Source: an uncultured Lachnospiraceae bacterium
GTDB lineage: Bacteria; Bacillota; Clostridia; Lachnospirales; Lachnospiraceae
Direction of reading: 5' to 3'
Assembly (NCBI GenBank): GCA_947593735.1
Contig: CANQDT010000014.1
Coordinates: 1-57,347, forward strand
DNA length: 57,347 nucleotides
Under the pieces are notes generated by a model. It made no database searches, was not told the origin of the DNA, and saw only the letters and a list, made by a program, of their open reading frames with translations. Shown here one piece after another: positions 1 to 6,980 of this stretch (positions are counted from its first letter, which is position 1; every line of letters starts with the position of its first letter). A program made the translations under genes and the position numbers.

Positions 1-73
1 ATCCCTACCACATAAGCGAAATTATGTGGTATCTTTTATCCCTACCACATAAGCGAAATTATGTGGTTTTTTT
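1..73. repeat. Two tandem palindromes next to the recombinase gene
   Basis: Two identical 30-bp units (1-30 and 38-67) are separated by 7 bp, giving a 37-bp period. Each contains a perfect inverted repeat, ACCACATAA-GCGAAA-TTATGTGGT (7-30 and 44-67), with 9-bp arms and a 6-bp centre. The second is followed by seven T on the plus strand, so it could terminate a plus-strand gene lying to the left. Arm and spacer sizes also resemble a tyrosine-recombinase core site, and the recombinase stop codon lies at 72. The array may continue beyond the left edge. Confidence 0.75.
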
Positions 74-911
74 AGCAAAGCAGCAGCCCAAGCCTCTGTA
101 TCTGCTTCCGGTGAACCGAACCGCTTTCTATGGTGTATAGCCTGGTAGTATTTACACTGCTGTGGCCCAAAATATCCGCCAGCCGCACCACATCTTTTTG
201 CAGGGAATAATAGGTCCTTGCAAAGAGGTGCCGGAGGTTGTGCGGGAACACCTTTTCCTTTGGCACTCCCGCACTTTCGCAAATCGACTTGAGCATTTTC
301 CAAATATTCGAGCGATCAAGCGGCTTTCCGTTTTTGGTCTGAAATACGCTCCCGGATGTGATGCCCTGTTTCTTCAAATACTCTTTGAGTATTTTGCAAA
401 GCTGCTTCGGAAGGAGGACCTCCCGCATCTTTCCTTTACAGCGGATGGTGGCTTGCTGCCTTCTGACAGAATCGCAGGTAATATAGCACAGTTCCGATAC
501 CCTGATTCCTGTAGCGCATATAGTTTGCATGAGAAGGGACAACCGTTCGTTCCCCTTTTGTTGTGCCGCCCGCACCAACCGTTCATATTCCGCTTTGGTC
601 AATTCCTTTTCCGGTTTGGCAAAAATCTGCCGCTGAATTTTTAATGTTTTCACGCGGCAGTCGTACCACTCCATAAACGAAAAAAAGCTGTTCAGCGAGG
701 ACAAAACAGAATTGACGCTTGCCGGGGCGTACCGTTCGATCAGCTTCTCCTTATAGGCAAGCATCGTACTCTTGTCAAACTCCGCGCCGTCAAGCCATAT
801 GGAAAAGGAACGAACATCCCTCACATACTTCTCAACGGTCGCCTCCGCGCGTTCCTCATTCACCAGATATGCCTTGAACTCCTCAATGTATTTGTCTTTG
901 ATTTTTCTCAT
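72..911 (-). CDS. Tyrosine recombinase/integrase (XerC/D-like)
   Basis: A 279-residue site-specific recombinase. An N-terminal SAM-like core-binding domain (about 1-95) precedes the catalytic domain. The full catalytic set is visible: Arg in ATGIRVSEL, Lys in CKGK, the HNLRH box, His in LGHSSVNTT and the nucleophile Tyr in TRLYT. The ATG at 911 is preferred over the longer frame at 944 because AAAGGAG lies 9 bases before it. The protein is short and has no extra DNA-binding arm domain, so it looks like a simple Xer-type or small-element recombinase rather than a phage integrase. No excisionase or phage gene is nearby. Its stop codon abuts the tandem palindromes at 1-67, which may be its targets (inference). 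Confidence 0.9.
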   Translation of the reverse strand: MRKIKDKYIEEFKAYLVNEERAEATVEKYVRDVRSFSIWLDGAEFDKSTMLAYKEKLIERYAPASVNSVLSSLNSFFSFMEWYDCRVKTLKIQRQIFAKPEKELTKAEYERLVRAAQQKGNERLSLLMQTICATGIRVSELCYITCDSVRRQQATIRCKGKMREVLLPKQLCKILKEYLKKQGITSGSVFQTKNGKPLDRSNIWKMLKSICESAGVPKEKVFPHNLRHLFARTYYSLQKDVVRLADILGHSSVNTTRLYTIESGSVHRKQIQRLGLLLC

Positions 912-990
912 GTTCAACAACTCCTTTGCTGTATATTTTACCAAAAAAGCAACATTCTATTTTGAAATTGTCAATGATTTTCCCTTTTTT

Positions 991-1023
991 TTGCAAAAAA
1001 AGAGGGCGGCATTTCTGCCGCCC
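991..1023 (-). terminator. Rho-independent terminator of the sigma/anti-sigma operon
   Basis: An 8-bp GC-rich stem (GGGCGGCA, 1004-1011, with TGCCGCCC, 1016-1023) closes a GAAA tetraloop on the minus strand and is followed by TCTTTTTTTT. It lies 140 bp past the anti-sigma stop codon. The rest of 912-1166 shows no gene. Confidence 0.85.
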
Positions 1024-1166
1024 GATTTTCGTGTCATTCCTTTTTATAAGTGGCAACCTCGGGTTATACCACAGGTCCCATGATTTCACACTGCCAAAAA
1101 GGACACAGGCTTTTCCGCCGGCGTCTGCCGTGGCAAAGTCCATGTCCTTTTCTGTCTGTCGTTCGC

Positions 1167-2363
1167 TTATTCGATGATCTCTCCGGAATCATCCGACGAC
1201 TCCTGGATCTCATAATTATCCGTGTTCTGCTCCGGTTCGGGCGTCTTCGGCGGTTCCACCGGTTTTGCCACCACATTCGGATCCTGCGTCACAACCTGCG
1301 GCGACTCCTCGTTGGTCGATACCGGAGGTTCGGACGGATCCCGGGCAGGGTCGCGTACTTCATAATTCTGCTCCGTGTCTGTCGGAGGGACGGTCGTCTG
1401 TGTCCCGGACGTCCCCGGATTGTATCCCGCATTGCCTGGAGACGCCGCGCCGGAAGGATCCGAAGGCGTTTTCGGTCCGGCTTCCCCGGTATGGGTCTCG
1501 GGCCGCTCCGTCGTCTTCTCTGTCTTCTCAACCGGCACGCCCTCCGGATCGGGCTGTTCTTCTTTTTTCGCCGCGGTATTGTAATCCACGACATCCGTAA
1601 TGTCCACCTTGCGCTCCTGCGCGAGATTGGAAATATCCTGAATGGACATTTCCGCCATCTGCCGCACGTCAAGCTCCGCATCGCGGGAAGCAAGGCTCCG
1701 GATCAGGCTCATCTTCCCGACCGAAACATTCAGCTCCTGCGCTTCCTCTTCCAGCTTCTTCGTCTTCTTCACGCTCTGCGTCAAAACAATGGAATCAATT
1801 TCCTTTTTATCCAGCGCTTTGTAGATATCGTCGGTGATCGCGCCTTTGATGTCGTCCGCTTTCTCCGAATCCTCATTTTCAACGGATACGAGAATCGAAT
1901 TTCTGACTTTTGGCTTCAGATATCCGTGCTCGGTCATGGAATCCACCAGAGACGAGACGACCTGTTCCAGCGATTTATCGCCTTCGTCCACATCCTGCAG
2001 CACCGCCTTTGCGTCGTCATTGAGCCCGCGAAGCTCCATCACTTTATCATTCTCATCCGCAAGCATCTCAATGCTCGGGTTCACATCGATCGAAATAAAC
2101 GTATCCGCATCGGCAGCGCTCCATGACGTCTGTTTCGTCCCGTTTAAAAGAAACGAAACGCATAACAGGCAGATCGCGGCGGCGCTCCCGAACGCGGCGA
2201 CAAACCGGCGCGCGGAAGGAGTCCTTTCCGCCGGTCTCTGTTTTACGATATAATCTTCTTCCGTCAGCTTCTTTACCGACGCCGACATCAGATCCGATAA
2301 AAGATCAGGAGTATCCTGCTCGATGCAGTTCCGCAACGATTGTTCGATCATTCGACTGTTCAC
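1167..2363 (-). CDS. Membrane anti-sigma factor, RsgI-like
   Basis: A 398-residue single-pass membrane protein, predicted to hold the preceding sigma factor inactive. Visible parts are a short cytoplasmic region (1-50), one membrane segment (about 55-74), an extracellular RsgI-like domain with the hallmark DTFISIDVNPSIEM stretch, and a long Pro/Thr/Glu-rich tail (about 275-398) that could reach into the cell wall. The start is a GTG at 2361-2363: AAAGGAG, lying within the last codons of the sigma gene, is 9 bases upstream of it, whereas the TTG that opens the longer frame directly abuts that site. The genes are separated by 5 bp and so are translationally coupled. The ligand of the tail is unknown; in clostridial RsgI proteins it is often a polysaccharide-binding module, and none is recognisable here. 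Confidence 0.85.
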   Translation of the reverse strand: MNSRMIEQSLRNCIEQDTPDLLSDLMSASVKKLTEEDYIVKQRPAERTPSARRFVAAFGSAAAICLLCVSFLLNGTKQTSWSAADADTFISIDVNPSIEMLADENDKVMELRGLNDDAKAVLQDVDEGDKSLEQVVSSLVDSMTEHGYLKPKVRNSILVSVENEDSEKADDIKGAITDDIYKALDKKEIDSIVLTQSVKKTKKLEEEAQELNVSVGKMSLIRSLASRDAELDVRQMAEMSIQDISNLAQERKVDITDVVDYNTAAKKEEQPDPEGVPVEKTEKTTERPETHTGEAGPKTPSDPSGAASPGNAGYNPGTSGTQTTVPPTDTEQNYEVRDPARDPSEPPVSTNEESPQVVTQDPNVVAKPVEPPKTPEPEQNTDNYEIQESSDDSGEIIE

Positions 2364-2368
2364 AGCGA

Positions 2369-2896
2369 TCAACTCCTTTCCATTAAATATTTTTTCAGCT
2401 TCTTCAGTGAACGGTTATATTTCGATAATACGGTGGAGAGCGGCATATCCAGATTGGAGGCGATCTCATGGTGCTTCCAGCCGGAAACCGCATGGAGCAC
2501 AACGATCTCGCGCTCATCCTCCGCAAGTAAGTTCAGCGCCGCCTGCAGCACGATCCGGTCCTCACTGTGAAAATCGCCGGACGTGGTCAGCTCGGGGCTT
2601 CCTTCAAAATCCTCGATCGGACCGTCAAGCGTGCGCCCGCCTGTACGGACGCGCATCAGGCACAGGTTCTTTGCGATCGTAAAAATCCATGCCATCGGCT
2701 TGCCCTGTTTCTTATATAAATGCGCGGCAGAACGTATTTTCAGATACGTGTCCTGCATGATATCTTTTGCTTCTTCCGGATTCTTGATCACGGAGAGAAT
2801 ATAGGCATATACCATCTTGTCCGTCGTACGGTACAGTTCCGCAAAAGCGTCCATATCGTCTTCGGCGATCCGTTCTATCAAGCTCTCTGTCGTCAT
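2369..2896 (-). CDS. ECF-type RNA polymerase sigma factor
   Basis: A 175-residue sigma-70 family protein with only regions 2 and 4. Region 2 is seen around KNPEEAKDIMQDTYLKI and MAWIFTIAKNLCL, and region 4 around LAEDEREIVVLHAVSGWKHHEIA, ending in the helix-turn-helix LDMPLSTVLSKYNRSLKKLKK. AAAGGAT lies upstream of the ATG at 2896. The gene is immediately followed by its anti-sigma factor, the usual arrangement for ECF regulation through signal-induced release. Autoregulation is likely but I see no unmistakable ECF promoter. The controlled genes are not evident from the window. Confidence 0.92.
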   Translation of the reverse strand: MTTESLIERIAEDDMDAFAELYRTTDKMVYAYILSVIKNPEEAKDIMQDTYLKIRSAAHLYKKQGKPMAWIFTIAKNLCLMRVRTGGRTLDGPIEDFEGSPELTTSGDFHSEDRIVLQAALNLLAEDEREIVVLHAVSGWKHHEIASNLDMPLSTVLSKYNRSLKKLKKYLMERS

Positions 2897-3004
2897 GAAG
2901 CATAGTATCCTTTCTATTTGAATAATGCACGGAAATTCGTTTTTATTGCAGGAAAAATGAAATCTTCCTTTTCCTGTTTCTTCCTGCCCTGATAAAGCCC
3001 GGGG

Positions 3005-3086
3005 AGGCTCGCAACTACCTCGCTAAGCTTCCAGGCATATATTCTCACTAGGCTCGAAAAGACCTCGCCAAGTGATCATATTATAC
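3005..3086. repeat. Dispersed two-hairpin repeat, copy A
   Basis: About 82 bp nearly identical to the three copies at 56720-57079. The shared core contains CTCGCTAAGCTTCCAGGCAT and ends in CCAAGTGATCATATTATA. This copy lacks the first few bases of the unit. The second hairpin (ACTAGGC ... GCCAAGT) is intact. Confidence 0.9.
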
Positions 3087-3110
3087 CACCGGGTCTTGTC
3101 GTTGTAAATG

Positions 3111-3139
3111 TTGACAAGGGGAATTTCCATGTATAAAAT
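3111..3139 (+). promoter_or_regulatory. Sigma-A-type promoter for the GNAT gene
   Basis: TTGACA at 3111-3116, a 17-bp spacer, and TAAAAT at 3134-3139, about 60 bp upstream of the start codon at 3200. Confidence 0.75.
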
Positions 3140-3199
3140 AAGCAATATGGCGCACTGCCGTTTCACCATTATTTTACGTTTTTCCGGAGGGTTTTATCC

Positions 3200-3619
3200 A
3201 TGATTACTTATGAAGAAAATTCCATCACTGTTGACGCTTATCTGGCTCTGCGCGAAACGGTCGGATGGCGGAAGCTGTCCAGGGAGCAGGCGGAAAAAGC
3301 GCTGAAAAACAGTTTGCATATCATCTGCGCCCGCCAGGACGGACGCCTCGTCGGGATGGGGCGCCTGGTCGGCGACGGCGCGGTCATTTGTTACGTACAG
3401 GATCTCATCGTCCTCCCGGACGTGCAGCGTCAGGGCGTCGGTTCCTGCCTGCTGGAGCGTCTGACCCGGTACGCGCGCTCCATCGGTTTTCCCGATACGA
3501 CAATGATGTTCGCGCTGATGTGCGCCAGGGGACGGGAAGCGTTTTATGAACATCACGGGTTTATCCCGCGTCCGACCGATACGCTCGGACCGGGCATGAT
3601 CCAGTATCTTTCTCTCTGA
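3200..3619 (+). CDS. GNAT family N-acetyltransferase
   Basis: A 139-residue cytosolic acetyl-CoA-dependent transferase of the GNAT fold. The acetyl-CoA binding motif A is clear: a beta strand YVQDLIVLPDVQ followed by RQGVGSCLLERL (the RxxGxG/A signature). The C-terminal strand EAFYEHHGFIPR is also typical. GGAGG sits upstream of the ATG. It is a single-gene unit behind its own promoter. The acceptor substrate cannot be read from the sequence; small GNATs of this shape acetylate amines, peptides or antibiotics. Confidence 0.9.
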   Translation: MITYEENSITVDAYLALRETVGWRKLSREQAEKALKNSLHIICARQDGRLVGMGRLVGDGAVICYVQDLIVLPDVQRQGVGSCLLERLTRYARSIGFPDTTMMFALMCARGREAFYEHHGFIPRPTDTLGPGMIQYLSL

Positions 3620-3658
3620 GACTCCCGTTTTCTCCATCCCGCCGCCCGAACAAAAAAA

Positions 3659-3687
3659 TTGCAATCAATATGCTTTTCTGTTATAAT
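3659..3687 (+). promoter_or_regulatory. Promoter of the HprK/PqqD/peptidase/ABC cassette
   Basis: TTGCAA at 3659-3664, a 17-bp spacer, and a perfect TATAAT at 3682-3687. The start of transcription would be near 3694, giving a leader of about 100 bases before the kinase gene. Confidence 0.75.
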
Positions 3688-3794
3688 GAGTTAATAGGGT
3701 CAAAAGGTCATACGTTTTCCTGTTTCCGACGGAACGCGTCCGCGGCGGAAGCCGGAAAACGCATGGCTTTCGGATCCGCATAACACTGGAAAGA

Positions 3795-4544
3795 ATGGAT
3801 GGACCAATGAAACGATATCGGATTGCAGGACTTGTTGTGGCAATGGAACCAAAATACCCGACTCTGGCGCTCCAGGCGGCGCCATATGAAATCGCGGACA
3901 AGGACGACCCGGGATACAGCGCGGACCCGGACATCGTCATCCAGATTTCCCGGGAATACCTTCTTGCCCGGCAAGAGGAAAATCCGCATCTGACAATGAA
4001 CGATTGCGAATATATCTGGACCGGTTCTGAATTTTATCGCAAATTTGTCCCATTTGCCGGATTTTTGCTCCATTCTTCCGCCGTAGCGGTAGAGGACCGC
4101 GCATATTTGTTTTCCGCGCCGTCCGGAACCGGGAAATCGACCCACACCGCGTTATGGCTTGATTATTTCGGCGACCGCGCCCAGATCATCAATGACGATA
4201 AACCGGCGATCCGCTATATGAACCACCGATTCTACGCATGCGGCACTCCATGGAGCGGAAAATCCGACCTCAATGTCAACCGGATGGTCCCGGTCCAGGG
4301 CATCGCTTTTCTGGAACGCGGAGAAAAAAATACGATCGAACCGATGCCGTCCCGCGACGGGATCATTGCGCTGATGAACCAGACGCTTCGTCCCGATGAC
4401 CGGGACTGCATGAATCTATTGCTTTTTCTTCTGGACAGATTATTTCGCCAGATACCGGTATACCGGCTGCGCTGCAACATGGAGCCGGACGCGGTAAAAA
4501 CATCTTATACTATTATGAGCCAGGGGGAGTTACACTATGAGTAA
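3795..4544 (+). CDS. HPr-kinase-like P-loop protein of a peptide-modification cassette
   Basis: A 249-residue protein with the HprK/PEP-carboxykinase-type nucleotide fold. Walker A is APSGTGKS (108-115), NDDKP (133-137) fits the second metal/phosphate motif, and GTPWSGK (150-156) is a signature shared with HprK-related kinases found next to RRE proteins in lasso-peptide and similar clusters. Those homologs phosphorylate a peptide or have lost activity. The start is uncertain: ATG 3795 has little room for a ribosome binding site, and ATG 3807 is an alternative. The gene overlaps the following PqqD gene by 8 bp. True HPr kinase is unlikely because the N-terminal HprK domain is absent and the neighbours are a maturation cassette. 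Confidence 0.8.
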   Translation: MDGPMKRYRIAGLVVAMEPKYPTLALQAAPYEIADKDDPGYSADPDIVIQISREYLLARQEENPHLTMNDCEYIWTGSEFYRKFVPFAGFLLHSSAVAVEDRAYLFSAPSGTGKSTHTALWLDYFGDRAQIINDDKPAIRYMNHRFYACGTPWSGKSDLNVNRMVPVQGIAFLERGEKNTIEPMPSRDGIIALMNQTLRPDDRDCMNLLLFLLDRLFRQIPVYRLRCNMEPDAVKTSYTIMSQGELHYE

Positions 4545-4815
4545 GATCAAAGACGGATTTCTTTTAAGGGAAGTCGCCGGCAATTACATCGTTGTACCGG
4601 TCGGCGCTGCCAGCGTGGATTTCAATGGGATGATCACGCTGAACGAAGTAGGCGCTTTTCTGTGGGAACGCTTAAACGAAGGCGCGACCACCGGGCAGCT
4701 CTGCGACGCGGTCATCGAAACCTACGATATCTCAAGGGAACAGGCAAACAAGGATATCCTTGATTTTATGAACCGCCTGTCCGAAGCGGATTTATTGGAA
4801 GAAATGCAGGAATAA
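4537..4815 (+). CDS. PqqD-family RiPP recognition element protein
   Basis: A 92-residue stand-alone winged-helix protein of the PqqD/RRE type, which binds the leader of a ribosomally made peptide and presents it to tailoring enzymes. The pattern is typical: three N-terminal strands (FLLREVAGNYIVVPVG...SVDFNGMITLNEVGAFLW), then helices ending in QLCDAVIETYDI and DILDFMNRLSEADLLEE. It overlaps the kinase gene by 8 bp and the peptidase gene follows after 3 bp, so the products are probably made together. GGGGGAG-type pairing lies just before its ATG. Confidence 0.88.
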   Translation: MSKIKDGFLLREVAGNYIVVPVGAASVDFNGMITLNEVGAFLWERLNEGATTGQLCDAVIETYDISREQANKDILDFMNRLSEADLLEEMQE

Positions 4816-4818
4816 ACA

Positions 4819-5298
4819 GTGAATCATACGGTTGCTCTGGCGGAATTATCGCCGATCATGAATGAAATACTGGAAGCCGGCGGGGAAGTTACCTTTACGA
4901 TCACAGGGACAAGTATGCTTCCCATGCTCCATCACGGCGTTGACAAAGTGATCCTGGTCAAACCGTCCCGCCCGCTGCGGAAGTACGACCTGCCCCTTTA
5001 TCGGAGAGACAACAAGCAGTTTGTCCTGCACCGGGTCGTCAAAGTGAAACCGGACGGCACTTACATTATGTGCGGGGATAATCAGGTTGTCCTGGAGGAC
5101 TGCGTCCGGCCGGATCAGATCATCGGTCTTGTCAGGGGCTTTTACCGGAACGGAACCTATTTCGGCGCGTCCGATCCGCGCTACCGTTTTTACTGCCATC
5201 TGTGGGTCGACTTTTTCACAGTCCGGAAAGCGTTCCGCTTTTTGAAATCCCTGCCGCGGCGCGTCCGGCGCCGCCTGCTCCGATATTTCTCCCGATAG
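4819..5298 (+). CDS. S24/S26 family peptidase with Ser/His signature
   Basis: A 159-residue signal-peptidase-like protein. Box B is GTSMLPML with the nucleophile Ser32. The position used by Lys in bacterial leader peptidases is absent; instead FVLHRVV (His71) and CGDNQ (86-88) match the Ser/His signature of ER/SipW-type signal peptidases. No N-terminal membrane anchor is visible. The C-terminus is strongly basic (KSLPRRVRRRLLRYFSR) and may lie on the membrane or on the neighbouring exporter. The start codon is a GTG 3 bp after pqqD. It is predicted to cleave the leader of the cassette's peptide product; a role as a SipW-like protein peptidase is less likely given the missing anchor. Confidence 0.8.
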   Translation: MNHTVALAELSPIMNEILEAGGEVTFTITGTSMLPMLHHGVDKVILVKPSRPLRKYDLPLYRRDNKQFVLHRVVKVKPDGTYIMCGDNQVVLEDCVRPDQIIGLVRGFYRNGTYFGASDPRYRFYCHLWVDFFTVRKAFRFLKSLPRRVRRRLLRYFSR

Positions 5299-5309
5299 AA
5301 AGGCCGACC

Positions 5310-6980
5310 ATGAAAGACAAACCGACATTACTCTGGATTTACAACCAGTCAAAAAATCAATTCTTTTTTATTTTTCTCCTGATCCTGGGCAATGCGGCGT
5401 TCGCCGCGACCGGCGTGCTGTTTGCCCTTTCGTCCAAACATATCGTAGACAGCGCGACTTCCAAAAATTTACATTCTCTGATCAGCCAGGCGCTCCTGCT
5501 TCTCGCCATTATGCTTGTGCAGCTGCTGCTGCGGCTGTCATGCAACTATCTTTCGGTCCGGGTGCAGGCGCGCCTGGAAATGCAGTACAAAAATCACATT
5601 CTCGAAAAATTATTCGGACGGGACTACAGCAGCGTATCGTCCTATCACAGCGGTGAGATCCTGAACCGGATCACAAGCGACGTATCCGTTGTCCGGGACG
5701 GCGTGACGTCGATCCTGCCCAGCATCGTCGGACTGATCACGCGCCTGGTGTTCGCGTTTGCCGTCCTGTGCTACATGGACAGGACCTTCGCCATTGTATT
5801 CGGCGTTGCCGGGATCCTGCTCCTTTTCATCAAAAATATATTCCGCGGCTGGCTGAAGCAGATGCACCGGGAAATGCAGGCTGCCGACGGGAAAGTGCGC
5901 TCGTTTATTCAGGAGATCGTGAGCAACCTCCTTGTCGTCAAAGTCTTCGGCGTTGAAAAGAAAATGGCGGATAAAGCCAGCGACCTGCAGATGGACCACT
6001 ACGCGCTGCGCATGAAACGGACCTGCGTCGGTATTCTGGCAAATTCCAGCATATCGTTCTTCTTCAGCCTCGGTTATCTGTACGCCCTCGCATGGAGCGC
6101 GTACCGCCTTTATCTCGACCGCATTACGTTCGGTACGCTGACGGCGATCCTGCAGTTGATCAACCAGGTACAGACGCCGTTTTCCGCGTTATCCGGCATC
6201 CTGCCTCAGTATTACAGCATGATCGCGTCCGCGGAGCGCATCCTGGAGCTGGAAACGCTTCCCGAGGAACCGACAGAACAGGCAGCAAACCGGGACGGGC
6301 AGGAATTATACCGCCGCATGGCAGCCATCCATTTCGACGATCTCAGTTTCCACTATGGCAAACATACGCCCATGGTTTTTGAGCACGCCAACCTGACGAT
6401 CAAAAAGGGCGAGTTCATCGCGATCGCCGGTATTTCCGGCATCGGGAAAAGCACCCTGCTGAAGCTGCTGCTCGGCGTCCTGACTCCGCAGGGCGGACAG
6501 ATTTATATTGAAACCGAGAATGGGGAAAAAATCCCCGCGGACAGGACAACCCGGCCGCTCTTTTCCTATGTCCCTCAGGGAAGCATCATCCTGAGCGGAA
6601 GCATCCGGGAAAACATCGTCTTCATGAACGACCATGTGACCGAGGAACAGATCGAACAGGCGATCGACCTGAGCTGCTCCCGGTCCTTCATTGACGCTCT
6701 GCCGAACGGGCTGGATACGGTCATCGGAGAAAAAGGCCACGGTCTTTCCGAAGGACAGCTGCAGAGGCTTGCCATCGCCCGCGCGCTCGTGGGCAACGCG
6801 CCGGTTATCCTGCTGGACGAATCTACGTCGGCGCTTGATGAGACGACGGAATCGCAGGTTCTCACCAACCTCCGCGGCATGAATAACAAAACACTGATCA
6901 TTATTTCCCATAAAAAAGCCGCCCTGCAGATATGCAGCCGCATTATCCGCATTAAGGGCGGTCAGATTCTTGTCCGATAA
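5310..6980 (+). CDS. ABC exporter (fused membrane and ATPase domains)
   Basis: A 556-residue half-transporter of the MsbA/LmrA type. About six membrane segments span residues 10-300 and an ATPase domain lies at about 330-556, with Walker A GISGIGKST (about 374), Q-loop YVPQGS, signature LSEGQ in place of LSGGQ (about 480), Walker B VILLDES (about 500) and H-loop IISHK (about 534). AAAGG precedes the ATG at 5310; the longer frame from 5202 would overlap the peptidase gene. As the last gene of the cassette it probably exports the modified peptide as a homodimer. There is no N-terminal C39 peptidase domain, so leader removal would fall to the S26-type enzyme. Its 3' end overlaps the convergent mutY by 29 bp. 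Confidence 0.92.
   Translation: MKDKPTLLWIYNQSKNQFFFIFLLILGNAAFAATGVLFALSSKHIVDSATSKNLHSLISQALLLLAIMLVQLLLRLSCNYLSVRVQARLEMQYKNHILEKLFGRDYSSVSSYHSGEILNRITSDVSVVRDGVTSILPSIVGLITRLVFAFAVLCYMDRTFAIVFGVAGILLLFIKNIFRGWLKQMHREMQAADGKVRSFIQEIVSNLLVVKVFGVEKKMADKASDLQMDHYALRMKRTCVGILANSSISFFFSLGYLYALAWSAYRLYLDRITFGTLTAILQLINQVQTPFSALSGILPQYYSMIASAERILELETLPEEPTEQAANRDGQELYRRMAAIHFDDLSFHYGKHTPMVFEHANLTIKKGEFIAIAGISGIGKSTLLKLLLGVLTPQGGQIYIETENGEKIPADRTTRPLFSYVPQGSIILSGSIRENIVFMNDHVTEEQIEQAIDLSCSRSFIDALPNGLDTVIGEKGHGLSEGQLQRLAIARALVGNAPVILLDESTSALDETTESQVLTNLRGMNNKTLIIISHKKAALQICSRIIRIKGGQILVR

Larger units (their letters stand above)
2897..3199. other. Intergenic region between sigma factor and GNAT gene
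   Basis: About 300 bp between divergent genes. It holds one copy of the dispersed two-hairpin repeat (3005-3086) and the promoter of the acetyltransferase (3111-3139). The left 100 bp should contain the sigma-gene promoter, which I could not assign with confidence. Confidence 0.6.

Noticed and set aside
1-73. CRISPR-like array at the left edge
   Set aside because: Only two units are seen, with a 7-bp gap instead of a 25-40 bp spacer, and there are no cas genes.
3795-4544. True HPr kinase/phosphorylase or PEP carboxykinase
   Set aside because: The N-terminal HprK domain is absent, and the neighbours are an RRE protein, a peptidase and an exporter, not PTS or gluconeogenesis genes.
3795-6980. 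A complete lasso-peptide cluster
   Set aside because: The transglutaminase-like B2 protease and the asparagine-synthetase-like C cyclase are missing, and no precursor lies within the cassette.
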